DNA of 45,850 nucleotides, taken from Plantactinospora mayteni. Lineage in GTDB: Bacteria > Actinomycetota > Actinomycetes > Mycobacteriales > Micromonosporaceae. The stretch spans positions 1 through 45,850 of the forward strand of contig NZ_BONX01000051.1 in assembly GCF_016862935.1 (NCBI RefSeq). Direction: 5' to 3'. The position numbers were made by a program, and so were the translations under genes. Under the pieces are notes generated by a model, which saw nothing but the letters and a program-made list of their open reading frames with translations, did no database searches and was not told where the DNA came from. Numbering within the stretch: the stretch's first letter is position 1; every line of letters begins with the position of its first letter. Shown piece by piece: positions 28,136 to 35,369 of this stretch.

Positions 28136-28894
28136 CTACAGGGGCCAGGCCGCCAGCCGATCGTACGTCGGCCGGGGGCCGAGGTGGCTGCGCATCAGCA
28201 CCAGCTCGGTCGCCGGCCAGGACGGCCCGAGATATCCGTCGAGGGTACGCAGGTCCTCGTCGAGGCTTTCCTTGTCCAGTCGGTCGCCCGGGCGGGCCAG
28301 GGTGAGGTGCGGTCGCAACGGCCGGAAGTCGAACGGGATCCGGGACCGGCGCAACTCCCGCCGTACCGCCCCGGCCAGCCCGCGCAGGGCGTCGACCTCG
28401 CCGAGTAGCCCCACCCAGAGCACCGTGAACCGGCCGCGCCCGAACCGGCCACCGCCACCGAACTGGAGCCGGGGTGCCCGCCGAGCACCGGACCTGCCGG
28501 AGTCCCCGAGGCTCGCCCGGAGCGCCGCCGGAGCCCGGTGTTCCGCCACCGGTTGCCCGACCGACTCGGCCGACTCCGTCGGTTCCGCGCCGGGCTGACC
28601 ACCTGGGCGAGGCGGGACGGCGATCCCGACCCGCCGCTCTCCCGTCGCGCGGCGGCGCCGGGCCGGCGGGTGGTGCCACAGCTCGACGGCCCGGGCGAGC
28701 GCCTCCTGCACCGTGCGCAGCCGGTCGTCCGGTACCTCGCCGAGGAACGCGACGGTCACGTGCAGGGTCGACCGGGCGGTCAGCCGTACGTTGATTCCGG
28801 CGTCGGCCGCCGCGCCGATCCGGAGCCGGTGTGTCTGCGCGACGATGTCGTCCAGCGCCTCCGGCGGCGGATAGACGGCCACGAAGAGCCTCAT
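28136..28894 (-). CDS. thpR: RNA 2',3'-cyclic phosphodiesterase (ThpR/LigT, 2H family) with internal insertion
   Basis: The 252-residue protein has both 2H motifs, His45-Val-Thr47 (LHVTVAFLG) and His196-Leu-Thr198 (RPHLTLARP), that form the active site for opening 2',3'-cyclic phosphates. MRLFVAVYPPPEALDDI is the usual start. Between the two lobes, residues about 76-142 are a low-complexity Arg/Pro/Gly/Ala/Glu insertion absent from the usual roughly 185-residue enzyme. It is 27 bp after the membrane hypothetical on the same strand. The fold should tolerate the insertion because it lies between the two halves. Confidence 0.85.
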   Translation of the reverse strand: MRLFVAVYPPPEALDDIVAQTHRLRIGAAADAGINVRLTARSTLHVTVAFLGEVPDDRLRTVQEALARAVELWHHPPARRRRATGERRVGIAVPPRPGGQPGAEPTESAESVGQPVAEHRAPAALRASLGDSGRSGARRAPRLQFGGGGRFGRGRFTVLWVGLLGEVDALRGLAGAVRRELRRSRIPFDFRPLRPHLTLARPGDRLDKESLDEDLRTLDGYLGPSWPATELVLMRSHLGPRPTYDRLAAWPL

Positions 28895-28921
28895 CTCAGC
28901 GCCGGGTCACCGGCGGGCGGG

Positions 28922-29431
28922 TCAACTGCTGCCCTGGCGCGGCCCGGCCTGCGGGGACGGCAGGATCAGGCCGGCTGCCTGCAACTCGCCCTCGACGCGT
29001 AGCCGCTCGATCTCCAGGTCGACGCCGTCGAGGTCGCCGAGGTGCTCGGCCACGCCCAGGCACCGGCTGGCCAGGCGCAGCCGGTCGTCGTATGCCTCCA
29101 GCACCGCGTCCTGCCAGAGCCGGGACCGGCCGGCGATGCCGAGCCGCTGGTCGCCCAGCCGGCGCAGGTCGGCGGCGATCCGCTCGATCGCCGGATGGTC
29201 CACCCGGTCGAACTCGGTGAGGTCGACCTCCCGGGCGAGCGCGTCCACTTCGAACGCCCGGTCGAGGCGGTTGATGGCCCGGCGCAACCGCCGGCTGTCC
29301 CGGCGATCGGCGACCCAGCAGGCGAACCGGTCGATCAGCTCGTCGACGCAGATCAGCGCGGCAACGGCGGCCGGCAGGCAGACAACGGCAAGGAGGGCCA
29401 GCGGCAACGCGAAAGTATGCACGATGGCCAC
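28922..29431 (-). CDS. Membrane-anchored hypothetical protein
   Basis: I do not recognise a family. The 169 residues start with one membrane helix (TFALPLALLAVVCLPAAVAALI, about 6-27), followed by a cytoplasmic, charged, mostly helical region of about 130 residues rich in Arg, Asp, Leu and Ala with likely coiled-coil stretches (RRAINRLDRAFEVDALAREVDL). GTG 29429-29431 has GGAGGA directly upstream at a short spacing. It probably forms a transcript with thpR. The 148 bp upstream hold a short TTGAA/TTCAA inverted repeat near 29494-29508 and nothing else. Confidence 0.7.
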   Translation of the reverse strand: MAIVHTFALPLALLAVVCLPAAVAALICVDELIDRFACWVADRRDSRRLRRAINRLDRAFEVDALAREVDLTEFDRVDHPAIERIAADLRRLGDQRLGIAGRSRLWQDAVLEAYDDRLRLASRCLGVAEHLGDLDGVDLEIERLRVEGELQAAGLILPSPQAGPRQGSS

Positions 29432-29579
29432 GTCCTCCGACGCTAACCGGCGGCACCCCGGCCCGCCACCGGTTTTGCAATCAACGAATATTGAACGCTC
29501 TTCAACCTCTCCTTGCGGTTCGGGGTGGCCGCGCTGGGAGGCGGGGCGGGCGCGCCACTCTGTCCAGGTCGAAAAGGCT

Positions 29580-30494
29580 TCACCGGGTCGCCGGAGCGAG
29601 CGTCAGGCGCAGCCGCTCGACCGCCGCCCGGTCGCCGGCCCACCTGACGGCGTCGTCGGCCGACCGCCGCCAGAGCCAGAGCAGCAACCGCTCCGGACTC
29701 GCGCTGATGGTCGCCGCCGCCCCGGCCCCGGCCAGCCCGTCGTCGGGCGATCCGCCGCCGCCGGACGACGCGTTGTCACCCGGTCCGCCGCTGGTCGGCG
29801 GGGCGGCCAGCAGCCGGCCGCTGGGCGTCGCCGGGCCGGGTGCCGGGTCCGGCGGGGCGCTCCGTTCGGCCACCGCGACGCCGGCCCGGACGGCGGCCCG
29901 GTCGGTCGTGACCGTCGCGCCGTCCGGGCCGAGCCGGACCAGCCAACCCGCCGGCCCGGTGGTGGCCAGCACCGTCACCTCGGGCTCGGGGAGTACGTCG
30001 GTGAAGTCCTCGGGCCAGCGCCGCGAGCCGTACGCCAGGAAGATCCGCAGTACCTCGTCGATGCCGTCGACGGCGAGGTCGGTGGGGATCTCCGCCACCG
30101 GCTGGGCGGTCGCCAGCTCCGCGTCGACCCGGTGCACGACCGTCTCCTGTGCCATCCGCCGGAGCCAGAAGCCGACGGTCTGGTCAGGGTCGTACCAGGT
30201 GGGTGCGAGCGCGGCCGAATCCCGGCTGTCGAACTCGGCGCGCAGCGCGGCACCGGCCCGGTCGAGCAGCGCCAACGGCTCCTCTCCGGACAGGTCCGGC
30301 GGCCACGCCGACGGAATCCGCCCGGTCCGCATGCACTCCACCTTGTGCAGGTAGACCACGGCGACGTGCCGGACCAGATCGGCGACGGTCCAGTCCGGAC
30401 AGCTCGGTACGGCGGCGGCCAGATCGGCGGACGCGACCTGCCGCAGCCGGGCCTGGTCGGCGGCCAGGCACTCCAGAAGTCGCACGCGCAGCAT
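29580..30494 (-). CDS. Maleylpyruvate isomerase-family (DinB/MDMPI) mycothiol-dependent enzyme
   Basis: The 304-residue protein has the MDMPI N-terminal DinB-type helical bundle: CPDWTVADLVRHVAVVYLHK gives a metal His, and RRMAQETVVHRVDAE gives the HxxxD pair. A C-terminal SCP2-like part follows after a Gly/Ser-rich linker (about 235-268) and ends RSADDAVRWAGDRAAVERLRLTL. Family members use mycothiol as a cofactor; the substrate is unknown. ATG 30492-30494 is chosen over the upstream 30542 start because the family alignment begins at MLRVRLLECLAADQARL. No clear ribosome-binding site is seen. Confidence 0.82.
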   Translation of the reverse strand: MLRVRLLECLAADQARLRQVASADLAAAVPSCPDWTVADLVRHVAVVYLHKVECMRTGRIPSAWPPDLSGEEPLALLDRAGAALRAEFDSRDSAALAPTWYDPDQTVGFWLRRMAQETVVHRVDAELATAQPVAEIPTDLAVDGIDEVLRIFLAYGSRRWPEDFTDVLPEPEVTVLATTGPAGWLVRLGPDGATVTTDRAAVRAGVAVAERSAPPDPAPGPATPSGRLLAAPPTSGGPGDNASSGGGGSPDDGLAGAGAAATISASPERLLLWLWRRSADDAVRWAGDRAAVERLRLTLAPATR

Positions 30495-30600
30495 GAGGCC
30501 AGCTAACCAGAGGGGTCCGACGCCCGCAGGACGCCGCGCCATCGACGGTTGCCGGTCGACGACGCGGCCTCCCGATTGCCGTACCTGCCCGCCGGGTGGC

Positions 30601-31920
30601 TCACATGTCGGCCGGGTGTACCACGTAGAAGCGGGGCAGCGGGAGGATGCGCAGCCGGAGCCGGGTACCGGTGCGGTGCAGTTGCCAGATCAGCGCCGTA
30701 CCGGCGGTGGCCAGCGAGATCAGGCCGCCGATCCAGATGCTCGCGCCGGCACCGAAGCGCTCGGCGATCCAGCCGATGATCGGCGCGCCGACCGGGTTGG
30801 TGCCGAGGAAGACGAGCACCCAGAGCGACATCACCCGGCCCCGGAACGCCGCGTCGACACCGAGCTGCACCCGCTGGTTGGACGCCTGGGCGAAGAAGAC
30901 CATGAAGAACCCGGTCAGCGGCAGCAGGAGCACCACCAGCCAGTACGTCGGAGCGAGCCCGACCAGGGTGCCGCAGACGCCGGTCGCCACGGCGGCGCCC
31001 AGCACCACCCAGACCGACGGCCGGCTGCGCCGGCCGCTGCCGGCCAGCGCTCCGGCCAGGGCGCCCACCGCGAGCGCGGTGGTGAACAGGCCGAACGAGG
31101 CGGCCCCGGTGTGGAAGGTGGTCTTGGCCAGCGCCGAGAGGGTGAGCTGGAAGTTGAACAGGGCCAGTCCCATCACCGACATCAGCACCATCGGCAGCAC
31201 CAGGTCGGAGCGGCGGGCGACGTACCGGAGGCCGTCGATCACCCGGGCGGAGCCCCGCTCGGCGAGCGGCGGCAGCTCGTCGCGGTGCAGCTCGGCCGGG
31301 CGCATCCGCACCACGAAGATCACCGGGGCGATCGAACTGAGCGCGCTGACCAGGAAGACCGGGCCGACGTCGAAGAGGGCGATCCCGACCCCGGCCACCG
31401 CCGGGCCGATGATCCGGGCCGAGTTGAACGTGGCGGCGGAGAGCGCCAGCGCGTTGGGCAGCAGTGGGGTGCCGACGAGTTCGGAGACGAAGGACTGGCG
31501 TACCGGGGTCTCGACGGCGTTCGCCACCCCGAGCAGGCCGGCGAAGACGAAGACGTGCCAGAGCTGCACGATGCCGGTGATCACCAGCACGCTCATGCCG
31601 AGCGCCAGCAGGCTCCAGGTGCAGTTGGCGACGAAGAGCAGCAGGCGCTTGTCGTACCGGTCGGCGAGGCGGCCGGAGAGCAGGGTGAGCAGGAGCACCG
31701 GGGTGAACTGAAGGGCGATGACCACGCCGAGGGCGGAGGCCGAGTTGTCCGAGAGGTCCAGGACGAGCCAGTCCTGCGTGGTGAACATCATCCACACGCC
31801 GATCAGCTTGATGAGCTGACCGGTGGCGAAGAGCCGGTAGTTGCGAACCGTCAGGGACTGGAAGGTGGTGCTCAGCTTTGCCCGCACTCGGGGTGCGCCT
31901 CCTCGGGTCGTACGCGTCAT
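30601..31920 (-). CDS. MFS transporter (EntS/MFS_3-like) under MarR control
   Basis: The 439-residue protein has about 12 membrane helices: NYRLFATGQLIKLIGVWMMFTTQDWLVLDLS, LLSGRLADRYDKRLLLF, ETPVRQSFVSELVGTPLLPNALALSAATFNSARIIGPAVAG and FRGRVMSLWVLVFLGTNPVGAPIIGWIAERFGA, typical of MFS_3 exporters for drugs or siderophores. GGAGG lies five bases before the ATG. The MarR gene is 71 bp upstream on the same strand, so the pair is probably one auto-regulated operon exporting a compound sensed by the regulator; the compound is not known. Confidence 0.9.
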   Translation of the reverse strand: MTRTTRGGAPRVRAKLSTTFQSLTVRNYRLFATGQLIKLIGVWMMFTTQDWLVLDLSDNSASALGVVIALQFTPVLLLTLLSGRLADRYDKRLLLFVANCTWSLLALGMSVLVITGIVQLWHVFVFAGLLGVANAVETPVRQSFVSELVGTPLLPNALALSAATFNSARIIGPAVAGVGIALFDVGPVFLVSALSSIAPVIFVVRMRPAELHRDELPPLAERGSARVIDGLRYVARRSDLVLPMVLMSVMGLALFNFQLTLSALAKTTFHTGAASFGLFTTALAVGALAGALAGSGRRSRPSVWVVLGAAVATGVCGTLVGLAPTYWLVVLLLPLTGFFMVFFAQASNQRVQLGVDAAFRGRVMSLWVLVFLGTNPVGAPIIGWIAERFGAGASIWIGGLISLATAGTALIWQLHRTGTRLRLRILPLPRFYVVHPADM

Positions 31921-31991
31921 CCCGACCTCCGACCTCGACGTTGCGGTCGGAAGGTCCTAGCGGACGAAGCGGACCCGGTCCTCTGCGGCGG

Positions 31992-32423
31992 TCAGTCGCG
32001 CGCCACCTTTTGCAGGATCTCCGCGGCACGCTGGAGCGCGTCGCGGTCCTCGGGGGTCAGCTCGGCGAGCCGGCCGGCCAGCCACTCGTTGCGGGCCCGG
32101 TCGAACTGGGCGAGCATCGCGCGGCCGGTGTCGGTGGTCGCCAGGATGACCTGTCGGCCGTCGGTCGGATGGGGGGTGCGCTGCACGAGGCCGCGCTCCT
32201 CCAACTTCGCGACGATCTTGGTCATCGTCGGCGGCTGGACCCGTTCGGTGTCGGCCAACTCGCGAGGCGTCAGCGCGCCGGCCAGCTCCAGGCTGGTCAA
32301 CGCGGAGAGCTGGGTCCCCGTGAGGTCGCCGACCGGCCGGGTCTGCCGTACCCGTCGGTTGAGTCGGGTGATCGCGTCGCGCAGCAACGTCGCAAGCTGC
32401 GCCGGTGGCATGCGCTTCGCCAT
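31992..32423 (-). CDS. MarR-family transcriptional regulator
   Basis: The 143-residue winged-helix repressor has LTPRELADTERVQPPTMTKIVAKLEERGLVQRTPHPTDGRQVILATTDTG, covering the recognition helix and wing. ATG 32421-32423 is favoured because GGAG lies nine bases upstream; GTG 32441 would start at the edge of the operator without such a site. A 13-bp perfect inverted repeat lies immediately upstream, so auto-repression is likely. The position resembles mycobacterial Rv0880, as I recall. Confidence 0.92.
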   Translation of the reverse strand: MAKRMPPAQLATLLRDAITRLNRRVRQTRPVGDLTGTQLSALTSLELAGALTPRELADTERVQPPTMTKIVAKLEERGLVQRTPHPTDGRQVILATTDTGRAMLAQFDRARNEWLAGRLAELTPEDRDALQRAAEILQKVARD

Positions 32424-32441
32424 CACCGTCCACTCCGTCAC

Positions 32442-32477
32442 GGTCGTTAGCCTAACTAATAAGCTAGGCTAACGACC
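32442..32477. promoter_or_regulatory. Palindromic operator upstream of the marR-MFS operon
   Basis: GGTCGTTAGCCTA (32442-32454) and TAGGCTAACGACC (32465-32477) are perfect inverted repeats of 13 bp around a ten-base A/T-rich centre, starting 18 bp from the chosen MarR start. The size fits MarR dimers. Confidence 0.75.
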
Positions 32478-32510
32478 ACCGATTATGACTACTGTCACCG
32501 AGACCCGGCG

Positions 32511-32552
32511 CCGTGCCGTTCCACAAGCTAGCCGTGCTGTTCCACAGGCTAG
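32511..32552. repeat. 21-bp tandem repeat downstream of the NCS2 permease gene
   Basis: Two adjacent 21-bp units (32511-32531 and 32532-32552) agree at 19 positions. The second forms one arm of the permease terminator hairpin. Confidence 0.8.
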
Positions 32553-32562
32553 AACAGCACGG
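32532..32562 (-). terminator. Hairpin terminator of the NCS2 permease gene
   Basis: CCGTGCTGTTC (32532-32542) pairs perfectly with GAACAGCACGG (32552-32562) around a nine-base loop that contains the permease stop codon. Confidence 0.7.
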
Positions 32563-34036
32563 TTTCGATCGGGCCGCGCAGGAAGTAGAGCACGAAGAGG
32601 GCGGCCACCCCGTAGAGCAGCGGGTGCACCTCCCGGGCCTTGCCCCGGGCGACCTTGACCACCACATAGCTGATCACGCCGGCCCCGATGCCGTTCGAGA
32701 TGGAGTAGGTGAACGGCATCAGCACGATGGTCAGGAACGCCGGGATGGCGATCTCGTAGTCGGCCCAGTCGATGGTCCGCACCGCGGTCATCATCAGGAA
32801 CCCGACGATCACCAGCGCCACGGAGGCCGCCTCGAACGGCACCACCACGACCAGCGGGGCCAGGAACATCGCCAGCAGGAACAACCCGCCGGTGACCAGG
32901 TTGGCCGCCCCGGTCCGGGCACCCTCCGCGACCCCGGCGGCACTCTCGATGTACGACGTGTTGCTCGACGTACTCGCCGCACCGCCGGCCGCCGCGGCGA
33001 TCGAGTCCACCAGCAGGATCTCCCGGGTACGCGGTGGCATCTTCTGCTCGTCGAGCAGCCCACCCTCCTGGCCGACCGCCACCATCGTGCCCATGGTGTC
33101 GAAGAAGTCCGTGATCAGCAGCGTGAAGACGAACAGGATCGCCACCAGCACACCGGCCCGCTGCCAGGAGCCGAGCAGGTCGAAGTGACCCAGCAGGGAG
33201 AGGTCCGGAGTGTCCACCACCCGCTCCGGCAGCGCCGGCACGTTCAGCGACCAGCCGGCCGGGTTGGGCTGGCCGTCCACCACCGACGGGCCGACCTTGG
33301 CGATCGCCTCCACCACGATCGCCAGTACGGTCGAGGCGAGAATGCCGATCAGGATCGCGCCCCTGACCCGCCGTACCACCAGGACCAGGGTGACCAGCAG
33401 CCCGAGTACGAAGACCAGCGCCGGCCAGGTGACCAGCTTGCCGCCGACGCCCAGCCCGACCGGCACGGTGGTGTTGGCGGCGTCCGGGATCCGCCGGACG
33501 AACCCGGCGTCGACCAGCCCGATGATCGTCAGGAACAGCCCGATGCCCACCCCGATCGCGGTCTTCAACTGGGTCGGCACCGCCCGGAACACGGCGGTAC
33601 GCAGCCCGGTCAGCACCAGCACCGCGATGATCACACCCTCGATCACCACCAGGCCCATCGCGTCGGCCCAGGTCATCTGCGGGGCGATCTCGAACGCCAC
33701 CAGCGCGTTGACGCCGAGCCCGGCGGCCAGTGCCAGCGGGAATCGGCCGACCACCCCCATCAGGATCGTCATCACCCCGGCTACCAGGGCGGTCGCCGCG
33801 GCCAGCGCCGGGATGGCCAGCCGGGCGCCGTCCCCGTCGACGGCGCTGCCCAGGATCAGCGGGTTGAGCACCACGATGTAGGCCATCGTGAAGAAGGTGG
33901 CGAGCCCACCGCGTAGTTCCCGGCTCACCGTCGAGCCGCGCGCCGTGATCTCGAAGTACCGGTCGAAGGCGTTACCGGCGCCGGACCGGCCGGTCGGCTT
34001 CGTCGGGGGGCCGGACTGTGTCGGGGCGTTGTCCAT
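32549..34036 (-). CDS. NCS2-family purine (adenine/guanine/hypoxanthine) permease
   Basis: The 495-residue transporter has about 12-14 membrane helices with the AzgA/PbuG-type signatures GGLATFFTMAYIVVLNP, FPLALAAGLGVNALVAFEI, TDFFDTMGTMVAVGQ and STSSNTSYIESAAGVAEGARTG. It imports purine bases with protons. ATG 34034-34036 is preceded by GAGGA at four bases; the open frame upstream of it is not conserved. A 10-bp inverted repeat lies in the leader. No purine riboswitch-like sequence was recognised. Confidence 0.92.
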   Translation of the reverse strand: MDNAPTQSGPPTKPTGRSGAGNAFDRYFEITARGSTVSRELRGGLATFFTMAYIVVLNPLILGSAVDGDGARLAIPALAAATALVAGVMTILMGVVGRFPLALAAGLGVNALVAFEIAPQMTWADAMGLVVIEGVIIAVLVLTGLRTAVFRAVPTQLKTAIGVGIGLFLTIIGLVDAGFVRRIPDAANTTVPVGLGVGGKLVTWPALVFVLGLLVTLVLVVRRVRGAILIGILASTVLAIVVEAIAKVGPSVVDGQPNPAGWSLNVPALPERVVDTPDLSLLGHFDLLGSWQRAGVLVAILFVFTLLITDFFDTMGTMVAVGQEGGLLDEQKMPPRTREILLVDSIAAAAGGAASTSSNTSYIESAAGVAEGARTGAANLVTGGLFLLAMFLAPLVVVVPFEAASVALVIVGFLMMTAVRTIDWADYEIAIPAFLTIVLMPFTYSISNGIGAGVISYVVVKVARGKAREVHPLLYGVAALFVLYFLRGPIETVLF

Positions 34037-34072
34037 CGGGTCCTCGCAGGGGGATACGAGTGTGCTCGGGGC

Positions 34073-34106
34073 ACCGTTGATCGGGGCATCGTCCCAGATC
34101 AACGGT
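34073..34106. promoter_or_regulatory. Inverted repeat in the NCS2 permease leader
   Basis: ACCGTTGATC (34073-34082) is repeated in inverse orientation as GATCAACGGT (34097-34106) with a 14-base spacer, 37-70 bp before the permease start. It may be an operator or a transcript hairpin. Confidence 0.55.
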
Positions 34107-34153
34107 TTCCCGCAAAGGTCCTTCCCGGTTACCAACCCCCACCAGCACCGCCG

Positions 34154-34168
34154 TACGCTGGGACGGTG
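34154..34168 (+). promoter_or_regulatory. Probable leaderless promoter for the DUF2530 gene
   Basis: TACGCT (34154-34159) is a good -10, and GTG 34166 follows after six bases with no ribosome-binding site, so transcription probably starts at the initiation codon. Confidence 0.5.
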
Positions 34169-34417
34169 CCCGAGGAGGAGCCGCGGATCGAGCCGCTCGA
34201 CCCGCCGATGGTCCCGTTCGCCGTCGCCGGGATCGTTGCCTGGGCGGTCGTCGGGCTGGTGCTGCTGGTCTTCTTCCGGGACTGGCTCGCCGACACCGGC
34301 CGCGACCACTGGCTCTGGATCTGTCTTGCCGGCTTCCTCGTCGGCTTTCCGGGGCTGGCCGTGATGCTCCGGCACGACGCCAACCGCCGTCGCCGCCGCG
34401 CCGGCACCCCTCGCTGA
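34166..34417 (+). CDS. DUF2530 small membrane protein
   Basis: The 83 residues begin PEEEPRIEPLDPPMVPFAVAGIVAWAVVGLVLLVFF and continue to a second membrane helix (HWLWICLAGFLVGFPGLAVML) and a basic tail (RHDANRRRRRAGTPR). This two-helix pattern with an acidic, proline-rich N-terminus matches DUF2530 as I recall; no function is known. It converges on DUF3027 with 13 bp between stops. Mycobacteria carry a comparable gene pair. Confidence 0.75.
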   Translation: MPEEEPRIEPLDPPMVPFAVAGIVAWAVVGLVLLVFFRDWLADTGRDHWLWICLAGFLVGFPGLAVMLRHDANRRRRRAGTPR

Positions 34418-34430
34418 GGCGGCTTCCGGG

Positions 34431-35252
34431 TCAGCCGTGCCCGTACGGCTCCGGAGGCTCGGCGGCCTCGACCGAGCCGGGTGCCCGGCTGACCGCGACC
34501 GCCTCGACCTCGCTGTCGTCGTAGATGGTCGGCAGCTCGTCGACCGGCGTCTCGGCCGACTCGACCAGCGTCTCCGAGTGCGCCCCGCAGCCGTGGTCGG
34601 CGCTGACCGCCCGGCCGTCGTCCGGGGCGAAGAAGTTTCCGCAGACCCCGAAGGACTGGCGCAGCGCGCCGGCCAGCGGAAGATAGAAGCCACAGGTGCC
34701 GCAGCGGGCGGCCCGCGGCGCGGCGACCGCGATCGGCGCGCTCGGCCCGTGATCGCCGTCGTACCACCGCTGGGCGGTCTCGGTCCGGCCCTCCCGGGAC
34801 ATCACCCGGGGCCGCCCGAGGCCCAGCTCCCAGGCCGTCTCCTCCACCGCCGGATCGTCCGAGAGCAGGTAGCCGGGGGCCAGCCGCTCGTCGTCCGGCG
34901 GGGTGGGCAGCAGGTCGCCGACCCCGAGGTCACCCGGCTGGAGCCGCTCCTGCCAGGGCAGCCAGCTCGGCGCGAGCAGCGCGTCGGGGCCGGGCAGCAG
35001 GAACGTCTCGCAGACCGTGACGTGCCGGGAGCGCGGTATCCGGGTTACCGTCACCGCCCACCGCCAGCCCTGGTAGCCGGCCATCCGGCACTCGAAGAGA
35101 TGCGTCACGAGTCGGTCGCCCTCGGCGATCGCTCCCTGGTGGTCGCCGACGTCGGCCGGGTCGACCTCCGTGATGCCGTCCCGCGCCACGTCGACGGCGC
35201 TGGCGCAGACCTGGTCGAGGCGGGCGGCTCTGGCCGTGGTGCTCCTGGTCAC
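34431..35252 (-). CDS. DUF3027 protein
   Basis: The 273-residue protein has the DUF3027 core: HLFECRMAGYQGWRWAVTVTRIPRSRHVTVCETFLLPGPDALLAPSWLPWQERLQPGDLGVGDLLPTP. A likely zinc-binding part follows (CGTCGFYLP, FGVCGNFFAPDDGRAVSADHGCGAHSE), then an acidic tail. The function is unknown. GTG 35250-35252 starts the conserved frame, without a strong ribosome-binding site; a leaderless start is possible. It is divergent from the MFS gene. Confidence 0.85.
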   Translation of the reverse strand: MTRSTTARAARLDQVCASAVDVARDGITEVDPADVGDHQGAIAEGDRLVTHLFECRMAGYQGWRWAVTVTRIPRSRHVTVCETFLLPGPDALLAPSWLPWQERLQPGDLGVGDLLPTPPDDERLAPGYLLSDDPAVEETAWELGLGRPRVMSREGRTETAQRWYDGDHGPSAPIAVAAPRAARCGTCGFYLPLAGALRQSFGVCGNFFAPDDGRAVSADHGCGAHSETLVESAETPVDELPTIYDDSEVEAVAVSRAPGSVEAAEPPEPYGHG

Positions 35253-35369
35253 TCACCCATTCTTGCCTATCCTTGACGGCGGGTCGGCGGCACTCCCCGG
35301 CACCGTCACCACAGAGATATCTCGGCACAGATCCGACGGTCGTCGACCGGATGGGCGAGGATGATGCTC

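Noticed and set aside
30493-32472. 659-codon plus-strand open frame
   Set aside because: Antisense to the MFS and MarR genes; Gln/His/Glu/Gly-rich shadow product.
32442-32477. Reading the MarR palindrome as an iron box
   Set aside because: Only the core TTAGGCTAAC agrees; the outer arms differ from the DtxR/IdeR consensus, while the exact 13-bp symmetry fits a MarR dimer.
34037-34165. Purine riboswitch upstream of the NCS2 permease
   Set aside because: No three-way-junction core or conserved pyrimidine switch sequence could be seen, only a simple inverted repeat.
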